Shown: positions 49,301 to 60,362 of the stretch, piece by piece
Layout of the letters: every line of letters starts with the position of its first letter
How positions within the stretch are numbered: the first letter of the stretch is position 1
NCBI GenBank assembly: GCA_964017155.1
Contig: OZ024862.1
Location: forward strand, 45,468,462 to 45,532,461
Source: Oasisia sp. SBJ-2009
Taxonomy: Eukaryota > Annelida > Polychaeta > Sabellida > Siboglinidae
Direction: 5' to 3'
Length of the DNA stretch: 64,000 nt
Translations under genes and position numbers: made by a program
The notes under the pieces: generated by a model
Seen by the model: only the letters and a program-made list of their open reading frames with translations
Databases searched by the model: none
Told to the model about the DNA's origin: nothing

Positions 49301-52300
49301 AATAGGAAGGTCAGACAGTGCAGTGCCCAGAATAAACTCCTACAAATATGGTACGCCTCTGTTGCTAAGCAGTTAGTCAAACATGTTGCAGTCATGTGTC
49401 AGTCTCCCACTGATGTGTACTTAGCGCTTGTGCAGTGCTGAAAACATTCCCTGTGGTTCAACCTTGGCAATAGGGACATCCTTTTGAAGGCTGTATATCA
49501 GTATAGCCTACTATCATATTGCAACCAGTCTGGTTATGATATATTAGAGACACATGCAGTACTGCTAACTTTCTCAGTGGCTTCTCAGTCTCTACTCGTT
49601 TGTGGGTCTCAGAGGCAACCGTCTTGATCTAGACTGAGTCTAGAGTTAAGTTTTTTGCCCCATCGTCGAAACTCTCAGCTGCCTTCTACGATGTATGGCA
49701 TGCACGGTCTTCTACGATGAGCAGTACTCACATTGGCTGGCTGGTATGTCTGCCACAACCTGACCTGCATCAAAACCGGCTGTTAAATGTGGAAGCTGTA
49801 TACTACTCCAGTGAGCATTAGAGATGTGGAAATGATGAATTAAGTGTAGGCCGCTCCCAAACGCAGGGAGCTGTTTCACTCACGCCTCTCCAATGTGCTG
49901 AAACGGTTTCAGGTTAGCGGTGCAAGGATTGCCGCTGTCATGTCTGCTTTTTTGCCAGAATGGAAACTAGTTCTGCACGTCACAGGGAGGTGCTTAAATG
50001 TGATTGAAAACAACTGATATTTGCCTTTTTCAGTAACATATTATTTTGACACTATAAAAATATTGTGAAGCAAGTAAATATAGACTCGCTGTCCCCAGTG
50101 AACCATTTATATGCAATTTATATAAACTTAGATTAAAAAAATTGATTAATACAGCTAAAGTAAATTTTTGTTGTTGATTGGTAAAAGTTTTTTGTCTAAG
50201 ACTGATACCTCATCCACAGAAGTGTAGTTATTAAACAAATCACATTCCCTTAATTAAACTGTTTTAATTTGTAGGATTTTAAAATATCTGTTTTCCATGT
50301 AAAATTGCGTAACTCTGACCTGTTGACAATGCCACAATTTTAAATTGGTGGACAAAACTGGACACATTTCCCAGGTAACTCTAGAGCAGCTCATTGCATC
50401 CTGTAAGAGGAATGCCAGTGAGTGACAGCCAAGGTCTAGATTTAGTCTTATCTCACTAGTAAATGGGGTGAAATCTAAGGCTGTGGCTTTGCCCCTGCTG
50501 CTCCTATCTTTGCCAGGCTTGCTGGAGGTTCTGGGTAATCTGGTTCACAGTCCAACCCCTGGGATGTAGCTAAGCTGATTGCGCAATTGTTATAACACCC
50601 CCCTTCTTGCATGTTACGCAATGTTTATTTTCAACAGAAATCGGTGACTGTCTTCTATATCCGGCGGTGTTTACACATTTCCCTTCTAATAGATTTCACA
50701 TTGGATACTGAATATGTAAGCATGCACATCCTCGGCTTAAGTAGAAGGCACACATTGAACCTTGAGCACGGGAACCAACGAGGAGAATGTAGGAGTAAGG
50801 GCAGTGCACACACACTGATAGATTCGTAAGCACAGTCAGAAGTCTGCTTCTCATTACCTCGACTAATTCCACTACTGGGAAGTTTCTGCCGGTGCAGACT
50901 CGAAGGTTGGACTTCCCCTGGCACGCCCAGCCTCACACGGGGACTGGGCCGGTTTCCTGGGCAGCCCGTAGCTATGACTGTTGTTTTTGTTTTTCTGTGA
51001 TGTTGGTTCTGGTTACGAGTTAGCTGGACATAGGCCTGGATGTTTCTACCTGAATCAATAAATAGAACTGTGTTGTTTTAGTAGTCTGTTAAACCTGTAG
51101 GGAAACTGATGACAGATGCAGCAAGCTTAGTATTGAATAGTCTTCAGTGATAACGTGCATCTTTCATTCACTGATTTTAGGTCCAAGGCCTGTAACATAC
51201 CAGGTAGACACGTGGGCTGATAGGTCAGAATTATCTAGGCAGTGAAGGCGAAAGACAGTGAATGATTCACTGTGTTGAATCAATGAGATACCTACCATCT
51301 GACAGCATTTTGAATACAAATAACAAGTGAACTAATGTTCCACAATCTGCACCATTAGTAAAACTTCCGCTGTACATGAATGTACATGATATCCGACCCT
51401 CCACACTAGACAGATGTTTTGATTAGAACTTGTAAAGGCGTAGTAAAAATGCAACATACTCGAACACACACAATGCTGCAGCTTGTTTCATCTCCTGTGA
51501 ACAATGCAAGTGAGATCGCTCCGTGATTGACTTTCATGTAAGGATCAGGTTACCCGACCACAGAAATAGATGGCCACAAATAGACAGAGTAAATTTGTCT
51601 GCTGGAATGCGTAGATCCTTACTTCTGCCCCTTGGGTGGGCCGTGAATAATGATAAATCCACCGACAGCCCACCTACCTAATGACGCAGGAAGGCAAAGA
51701 AGGGACCTCTGGGTATGAACTATGTGTGCCCTGGCTGTGGGCTATCAAAGACTCACCCTGCGCCCGCCCTCCACAGGTGGACCCTGTCTTGGGAGTAATA
51801 AAACATGCAGGTTTTGCTTACATTGAAAATACCAGGCAGACAGGGTATTTTCTTTGTCGGACCTTGGGACCTTCAGTGATAGCCTGGGTTAATGTTGTTG
51901 TTTATGAATCCATTCACCGAAAAAGATACAAAGGAAGACAATGATGGATGAGCGCATTGGCGACAGTTATCCACCCAATCCATCCTGTTTGATAGTGGTT
52001 TGTTTTTTAAAAGTCTGTGTCAATATTATGTTTAATGTGATTCTGATAGCATTGGAACATTGTTCTAGATCATTTAACTACGCCATGGGAAGGGAATCGC
52101 AAAACAAGAAAAAATATGAGTTATCAAATTTTACAGAAAGTCAAATATTTAAAAGTATGACAATTATCGCATGCCTGATCCATTTGTTTGTAAAAAGAAC
52201 AAAGGAATTAATGTTACACCATCTCAGCCGCAGTATCATATGACGTGCAAATCATTTCCAAGCATAGTAAATACTAAAATATGTAATAATTGTTGAATAT

Positions 52301-52332
52301 ATTGTTCATGGCTCCAAGAATGGTTTATTGTA

Positions 52333-52378
52333 GTATAATTTAACTTACTTTGGAGCTCCAAAGTAAGTTAAATTATAC
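52333..52378. repeat. Perfect 46-bp palindrome
   Basis: GTATAATTTAACTTACTTTG and its exact reverse complement meet at GAGCTC (axis between 52355 and 52356). There is no spacer and no mismatch. A run of AT dinucleotide-like sequence follows at about 52381-52400. Confidence 0.97.
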
Positions 52379-52850
52379 GACATATATAATAATTATTATA
52401 TGTTTTCATCTTTACTTCTTAGAAACTGCTTCTGCCTTGTTATGGATAAAATGCTGCAATTGAATTTCTTGTGGTGCACAATGCCCCTGCTGCTTTCACT
52501 GCAGGAGGCAGATGGATATTGCAGCAGCAGTTGGCAGCTCCCCAGAGACTCTCCACAGTGTCCTAGCAGCTGAGCTCAGATGATAATCTCCTCTATCCCT
52601 CAGACTAATTAAGACCCTTCTAATGACCAAGGGATCAATGGGTGTTTGGCCAGTGTGGGTCCTCTGTTTTGGTCGGTCTTATCTCCGTCTAGCATCATTA
52701 TCCACAGCAATCTCCTGCAGCCTCGTCAAGTTGTCACCAGGCTCTCACTGCTGTAGCCCACCTCAGGTTGGGCTGGTCTGGTTCCTTCAGGCCTCAGTGG
52801 CTGACACCTGCCATGTAGACTCAGCTGGCAATAACTGAACATGAAGTTGC

Positions 52851-52982
52851 TGAATCCCCAGACAGAATCCAGTGGGACGCAACCACCAGCACATAATCCA
52901 CAGGATATAATCCCCACAGACATAACCTACATGGACAAAGTCTGGCAGGTCGTAATCCCAAAGGCCAGAATTCCAAGAAAGA
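52851..52982. repeat. Degenerate minisatellite, 14-15-bp unit
   Basis: About nine units can be laid end to end, close to a consensus ATAATCCCCACAGAC: TGAATCCCCAGACA, GAATCCAGTGGGAC, GCAACCACCAGCAC, ATAATCCACAGGAT, ATAATCCCCACAGAC, ATAACCTACATGGAC, and so on to about 52982. The 61-codon open frame through it (52841-53026) is probably a consequence of the repeat. Confidence 0.7.
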
Positions 52983-55900
52983 AAGTGGATGAAAGCGTAC
53001 AACAAAATGTAGCTGTTTTTGATTGATTGGAATTAGTAAGTACAGACTATGTACTATGTCAATAAAGGTGTGGATCTAGTTTCAAATTATGCACATGGAA
53101 GAACATAAAAGTGCAGTTATTATCTTTTGTTCCTATACTTCTAACATTGAACTTACTATGCACACAATCTAAGGTGTTTAATTGGTCTTTTTATAACTAG
53201 TCTTTATGACATGGCCTTGGTGTTTTGCAATGGTATTTTATAATAGGACTTCATTTATAATAAAAGTCATGTCATCATTATGAGTAAATGTAACAGACAG
53301 AAGCTGAGTGACACCTTGAACTTTGCAATTTTGGTTCACCTTCTCATTAAATGACACTTGTTCAGGTCCAGTGCCTGTCACCACCACCCTCTGGATCTGC
53401 TGATGTCACCAACATACCAGCTCACGTCATTTACATATTGCTGTTTACCCACTTCCATACGTCTTCACATGAAATCAGGCAGTCTCTGTTTCTCACTTAC
53501 CACTTTGAAATGTAAAATACAGCACGGAATGCTTTGTGATCAGCCCTGTGGTTAAAAGGTCAGGACACGTATGCTAATTCAGTGTTCCTGCTGACTTAAT
53601 AATATTATTATGTCTCAGTTACTTGTTGCTTTTGTAAATAGTAATTTCCTGTGAAGCCTAGAATAGACTGGTTATTTAAATTCCATACATAAATTATTTT
53701 AAGATGGTTCAAAAGAAACAGCATCCACCCTCATGCCTGGTTCACCAGACGTGTCCTGTTGTCTTCAGTGTAAGACATCACATTGACCACACCTCTGTAC
53801 AGAGGTGTTTATATATATGTCAGGGTTTCAGTCATTCGCAACATAGGTGTCTGGACCTTATGGTTACTGCCCTTTCATAATTGATATCTAGATAAGCTCT
53901 GATAAATGGTGAGAACACCTGGCCAATGGCAGGCCACATCATGATGACCTGTCAGTGGACAGCTGCTTCTTCTGGTCACCATCTCTCCTCTCCACGAGTC
54001 TTGACCACCAGCGAAGTCTGCAGTGTCAACAGCTGGCTAGGCTGCATCTTTATGCACAACCATTGGTCAAGGAGCTGTCAGTGTCAGCCTCATGTTTCTA
54101 TGCCAGACTCTTGCATTGCTGACAGGAGACGTTTTGGTGACAGAGCATCCATGTTCCGTCTAAGCCATCTATTGGAAGCGTGCTTTTATTAGACATCTGA
54201 TTTGGTAAAGTCGGTTTCTGTACCAAATGATAGGAACTTTTGTAAAAATAATGGCCAACTGTCCTGGCATATATACTTGAAAACTAATATTGTCTTATGT
54301 GTCATGTCACATGGCAAAAGACAATACCAAAATATTAGGAAAAAATAACAAAGTTCATGAGTTATTTCCAATGTCAAGAGTAATTAATTTGTGCTGTCAG
54401 TTTTGTCCAGTGAGGCTTGTTTGTTCTATACTAATATTTCATCTCAGGTGATAGTAACTTTCAAATGTAAGTGGTATTTCATTTGGTAAAGTACATCCCC
54501 TTCCGGAGTGTTGATCGTAAGTGTCCAGTTTAAGTGTGATGATTTCATTTTGAAATTCCGATTTCGCAATCGTGAAAAACCCTTGTGGATATTCTGGGTG
54601 CGTTTATGCAGATAGAGGATATAATGGGCTAGTTGAAGTGGTCTTGTCTGATACTTGTCTGTAGACTTGTACGTAAACACTGATGTGAAGTGACGGTAAG
54701 CACGACAGGGCACATAAATACACATAAAGACAAACAAATTATGATGTGTGGCATAGATACGTACGCACATAGCACATACAGGAAGCGTGCTGACAGATAT
54801 ATGTATTGATGAGAGCAGATATACACGTATTGATGAGGAGATAACGTAGTTTATTCAGAAGAAATAACATTATCGGAAATAGACGAGATGGGGTAGATAG
54901 TTGCCTGTAGAATTTACGTTTACTTTTCATTACCTGTTAATTGCACTTGCTGTACAAGTAACTGTAGCCCAGTAATCAGACTGGGTCATGTTTAAAATAG
55001 CCCAATCAACAGATACCTGCAGCTGCCCTGTGCAAGCTCCAGATAAGTGAGTCCATTGATTGGGTCATTACGCAATTGTCATTTGAACTGTTGCACTGTA
55101 ATTGCTTTGAAGATCATCACTTGATTTCGCCCTGCCTCAGTTGGCTCTTTCTTGCTGGGTCCGCCATTACGCAAGACAAAACCAGCCTTGGTGTCTGAGT
55201 ACGTTTTAACTGTTCCCTTCTGCTCCGTTGACTTGTGCCGGGCACATGAAAGAGAGGCTGCAGGTGTAGTTCTGGTAGATTAGAACTCCTCCGGGAGTTC
55301 CTACAAAGCATTGTGTCTTATGCCACTGCATCTGAGGATCTGTACTATATTGCATAGGTTGTGGATGTGGCTTCTTTCATTCATTCAGTTGTCATTGTGC
55401 AATGCACAATAAATTCAGCTGTTATGGACACTGGTGGGATGACTCATGCATACATGTGGTTGGCTGTGAGAGGGAGAGCGCAGTAGGTCGCATTTACACG
55501 TGTGTGGGATCTTTTATTCCCGTGCCATTAACACCGGGTAGAAGGGACCAGCAGGGTTTAGTGTCTCTTCTGAAAGACCCTGACAGTGTGTGGTGAACGA
55601 AGTAGCCCAACTATCAAAATTGCAGCCAATGTAGTTAGACTGTCCTGTCAGTTGTTAGTCTGGCACTCTAAGTATAATTATGCTACATAAAACATGGCTC
55701 TGTCTGTCACTGTGTGGCTTCATGCAGGTAAAGGTGCATGTCCTGCAATGCATTTCCAACAGGGTAAATTTAGTGAATAATAGAAATGTTTCCTGTTTGT
55801 TGAGAATGTCATTTCAAAGCATTATTCTGCATCCTGTTCTCTTTCATCCAGAAATGACCGTTAATTCTGATGCTACAATCATTACAACCAGCTCACGAAC

Positions 55901-56057
55901 AAAGGCTTGTCACCCTGGCTGTATCAAGCAACAAACCTTGACTGGTTATCAGATCAACTTGACAGTTTACATGAAATTTAACGCCTCACTAATTTCTGTT
56001 TGGACAGTTAATTGTAGGATGTGATACATTTTTGTGTTGCTGATCATCCCTGATCTG

Positions 56058-56077
56058 TTATTGATTGATTGATTGAT
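56058..56077. repeat. Short (GATT)n tract
   Basis: Four to five GATT units. They resemble the tail of the LINE at 20026-20052, but there is no associated coding remnant, so it may be a simple repeat only. Confidence 0.6.
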
Positions 56078-56698
56078 AAAGTGGAGTGTCCATCATTGTG
56101 GCAGTAGCAGCTTCGGCCTGGAGGGGCATATATGCCTTCAATCTAGGGGCACTTAATGGTTATTTAGAAATAGAAAGTAATTAATCAAAGTCTGTTGACA
56201 GTAATGGCACTACAGTGGGGCCAACAACAAAGGTGGCTCACTGTTTGATGTCCACAGGTAGCCGGTTGTGTAGTGCACTTTTGATATTTCTTTTGTTTCT
56301 CTGTCGACCTGAATGTGTTTAATGGATAGATGCGGATTCGACCTATCGCACCAGTCTGGTGCCAGTACGAAGGTTTACATACATTTGCCCTAGATTAAGA
56401 TTAGACTCAAATGTCCAATTGTGTGATCAACTATGAAGACGATCACACCAATGCATTTACAGAGAATACATTTATTTCTAAATCATAAAAAGTGCACAGG
56501 TTATATTTCCATGTGGAAATAAAGAATTAATTGATGAATCAAATTGTCACGTACATGTAGTTGCAATTACAAGCTGCGTGTCCTACAAGGCACAACATTA
56601 ATAAACTTGGGGTAATTGGTGAATTAAAAAAAAAATGTCCCGTGTTGGCGTGTCAGACATCGATGTATAGTATCAATCATGAATGCTTCTGCTTGCAG

Positions 56699-57371
56699 TG
56701 GAAGGAGGCTACGTTCAACACACCATCCAGCGACACGCAGCGCATCTACACGGTGTGTCAGGTGACGAAGGTCGAGGTCAAGAACTGGCTGCGCACCCCG
56801 TATATTCCTCGGGGCGATGCGAAGCGTCTCTACATTGAGATGACGTTTACAATGCGTCGCTGCACCAAGTTTCCCGACCCCGAGCTCCTTCAGCAGTGCA
56901 AGGAGTCATTTAAACTCCTCTACTACGAGAGCGACTCAGACATTGCGAACTCGACGTATCCGGCGTGGAGCACGTCTGTGTATAAACACAAAGACGTCAT
57001 TGCCGCTGACAGGACATTCACTGATAATAACAATGTGGTGAGCAACATAGAAACGCGCGATATCGCCGTCACGAAGAAGGGTGTGTACTTTGCGTTCTTC
57101 GACGAAGGCGGGTGTACGACGCTGCTTTCAATTAGGATTTACTATAAGTTGTGCGAGACTGTCACAGTGAAATTCGCGATATTCCCGAACACGACGACCG
57201 GCCACGATGACACAGCGGTTGTGCCGAGAAACGGTGTCTGCGTGAACAACGCAGCGATTGAGAAGCCCCCAAAGAACCTGTGCAACCAAAATGGGCACTG
57301 GATCTTCCTCTCCGGAGGCTGCAAGTGCATGCCTGGATATGAGCCACACAACGGCGATAAAGAGTGCAAAG
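56699..57371 (+). CDS. Eph receptor tyrosine kinase, exon 3 (ephrin-binding domain)
   Basis: A 673-nt exon, codons 53-276 plus one base, between acceptor CTTCTGCTTGCAG and donor AAAG|GTAAGC (phase 1). As I recall, vertebrate EPH exon 3 is about 664 nt with the same phases. It carries most of the jelly-roll ligand-binding domain: YTVCQV (69-74), the family signature NWLRT (81-85), RLYIEMTFTMRRC (95-107), CKESFKLLYYESDSD (119-133), IAADRTFT (153-160), and GVYFAFFDEGGCTTLLS (180-196) with IYYKLC (199-204). From about residue 231 the Cys-rich region starts (Cys233, 247, 260, 262, 275). Possible N-glycosylation sites are Asn136 and Asn216. The exon is clearly more GC-rich than its introns. The frame stays open upstream of 56699 into the intron, but that part is not Eph-like. 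Family membership is secure; the paralogue is not determined. Confidence 0.96.
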
Positions 57372-58323
57372 GTAAGCGGAAAGTTTCCGTATTCCATTCA
57401 AGCAATGCCAACCTTTTGGGGCTTAGTTACCATAGACCCATCACAGGTTAATGGTATATGTGCGAAATAAGCCATTATATATAATCGTTTGGAAAACTTT
57501 GCGAAGCGACAAAGCCAAGTAGGTATGTTACATGTAAATACATGTTTTAATGCTAAAAATATAGATTCTGGCAAATTCTGTACCCAGTCAGTGCATACAA
57601 CAGTTTCTAATTACATTCGCAATACAGTGAATTTGTTGTATAATTATGTTTAAACCATCATCCCAATAACATTTCCCGCATTTAGAATGACCCTGTTGCC
57701 CCCTTCGTAGTGTCCACCCCACCACACCACACAGCCATGGCTGCTCTAGGCGTTCATGTGATTAAAATGTCATTTGTCCACCCTGGTTTCCATGGCAACG
57801 TAACCATCCATACCCGTTCAGAGGCACTGAGCGGTCAGGCGTGATTAAAGAAGGTGACAGGATCTGACAGACACCTGAACAGGTATCATTCAGACAACAT
57901 TAATTCTGCATTAATCATGTTTCCTTCATTATTAGCTGGGCTGTCCCATCAAGCTGTTGGCCTGTCGTCTAGTCCTGCTGGTGTAGAGCTCCATGTATGT
58001 CCAGGGAATTCCAGTCATTGTGGCACTTTTGTGCTCTTGACAACCATATGACAGTGGATTTCTCCGTCACTGTGGCTGCTGATTAGAGGCAGCGAAACTG
58101 CATTGATGTGGAAATAAGGGAAGATTCGAAATAACAGTAAATTGTATAGAATTTGTAATGAGATGTCACTCGTTGGAAATGAGTACGATTAAGATTGCAA
58201 TCAGAAAATTGTAAATCATATTTGATGACAATTTATATACAAATGTAAAAGATAAGCAGGTGGCTTTACATAATTAAAATAATTTTTAACCATTGTATTT
58301 ATTATATTATTTTATAATACCTG

Positions 58324-58938
58324 TTACACTTATTACACTTATTACACTTATTACACTTATTACACTTATTACACTTATTACACTTATTACACTTATTACA
58401 CTTATTACACTTATTACACTTATTACACTTATTACACTTATTACACTTATTACACTTATTACACTTATTACACTCATTAAATGTATTAAATGTATTAAAT
58501 GTATTAAATGTATTAAATGTATTAAATGTATTAAATGTATTAAATGTATTAAATGTATTACATTTATTACATTTATTACATGTATTACATGTATTACATT
58601 TATTACATTTATTACATTTATTACATTTATTACATTTATTACATTTATTACATTTATTACATTTATTACATTTATTACATTTATTACATTTATTATATTA
58701 TACTTATATTATTTATTATATTAATATTTATTATACTTATATTAATATTATATTTATTATATCTATTATATTTATTATATCTATTATATTTATTATATAA
58801 ATTTATTATATAAATTTATTATATAAATTTATTATATAAATTTATTATATAAATTTATTATATAAATTTATTATATAAATTTATTATATTTATTATGTTT
58901 ATTACGTTTATTATGTTTACTACATTTATTACATTTAA
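58324..58938. repeat. Compound AT-rich array with successive 9-bp then 13-bp units
   Basis: Block 1 (58324-58472) is (TTACACTTA)n. Block 2 (about 58475-58558) is (TTAAATGTA)n. Block 3 (about 58559-58692) is (TTACATTTA)n with a few TGTATTACA variants. A transitional TTATATCTA / TTATATTTA zone follows to about 58795, then block 4 (about 58796-58888) has a 13-bp AAATTTATTATAT unit, then decayed units to 58938. The first three blocks keep the same 9-bp register while changing one to three bases. The Leu-Ile-Thr and Tyr-Ile-Tyr frames are artefacts. Confidence 0.95.
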
Positions 58939-60301
58939 AAAACTATTTTTTTTATAATGGCCAGTTGGCAATAAAGTATACTCATTCTGGTGGACCCTCA
59001 TTCTTACCTGGGATGTTCCTACACAATTACACACATTCCTCTATGTGCACCTGAGTTCTCACCTACAGTGGAACTGCTGTGGACACCTGATTCCCGGCCC
59101 TGTGGGCAGTAGAAGACACCTAGATTGCTATCTAGACAGGTGGGCTATGGCTCTGTGGTTTGTGCCCATAGAGTGTGCCCAGAAAATGTGCAGTTTATTT
59201 GCTGCTCCAGACATCATTCTGCACTGCAGATATTTTCTCACCAGGCAACAACAGTATGCAAATTGTCACAGACTTGTAGTGGAATGTTACTCTCGGTGAA
59301 TTTAATTTCCTGGAAAATCAATACTGAATATGGTTTGTGTCGTTCTTGCTGTTAAAGCACTTTGTCCATCACCTTTCTGTTTTTAGATCAAGAGGTATAC
59401 ATTTGAAACAACATTTATAGTAATGAATAGATTATTTGACATCAATTTTAGCATTATTCCTTTAAATTATCAGTTTTATTTGTCATTAACTCTTTCAACT
59501 GCTATCTGTTGAAATACTTCATAATACTGTAATTAAGACTTCAGCTGTATATAAGATATTCGTATTGTGTGATATAAATTGGTAATAATATATATTCATT
59601 CATAGTCTATAATTGTGTGTATGTAATGTATTGGATTTATAGTCTCAGTGTTTACACTGAACAATGACACGGATACATTGCAATGAGTAGATGGGCACTG
59701 GATATAATCTTGGATTTAATGCCATCTGCCAGGCTAGCCAATTTGATTCGACCTTTTATTCAAGGGAAGCTTAGGTGGAGGACTTGCAAGTTTCAGGTTT
59801 CTCACGAGGAAAATGACATTTCACGAAGGCTTAGAGCACTAGATACAAGAGATCGTAGGCAGCCAGGTATAGACAGGTAAAACAGAGTTATAGGTTCACA
59901 CAGACTACATCACTCTTCCAAAGCAGACATGAAAAAGACTATTGCGGTGGCATAAGGCTGGCATTCTCAGGTTACCTGTATTTATATTGCTTTCTGTTTT
60001 CGCCAGAATTTGGAGGCTGGCCTTTATATATGTTAATGCAATACTTTTCTTGTGCGTGTAATTTGGTTTATGCATTCCATTCACTGGGTGCACTTTTGTG
60101 GCATAGTTGCATTAGCTTACATTATACATTTGCATTCCTTGAAAGAGGGTGTCATGTCGAATAGTGTTTCTGCAGAAAATATGCATGAATTTTGGTTATT
60201 TAAAGTATAAATTACGCAGCTTTTGTGGTTCCCAACTCTGTAGTTTCAGTTGCTAGAAAATGAACATATCATTTTATGTATGCATACATGTGTGTGTGAC
60301 T

Positions 60302-60302
60302 G

Positions 60303-60358
<56 letters not shown>

Positions 60359-60362
60359 TGTG
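60302..60362. repeat. (TGCG)n microsatellite
   Basis: About 15 uninterrupted 4-bp units, the same unit as at 4519-4556. Confidence 0.96.

Noticed and set aside
56561..56698. Upstream extension of the exon 3 open frame with its own ATG at 56561
   Set aside because: The 46 residues before 56699 do not resemble Eph. A good acceptor sits exactly at the point where similarity begins, and exon 2 joins there in phase.
57128..57411. Three overlapping minus-strand open frames of 79-89 codons
   Set aside because: They are antisense shadows of the GC-richer Eph exon 3 and show no domain of their own.
58293..58813. 143-codon and 86-codon frames over the AT array
   Set aside because: Pure repeat translation (Leu-Ile-Thr, Tyr-Ile-Tyr).
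59683..59880. 65-codon frame considered as Eph exon 4 or a separate exon
   Set aside because: It lacks the cysteine pattern required for exon 4 and has the wrong phase and length. No other family is recognised.
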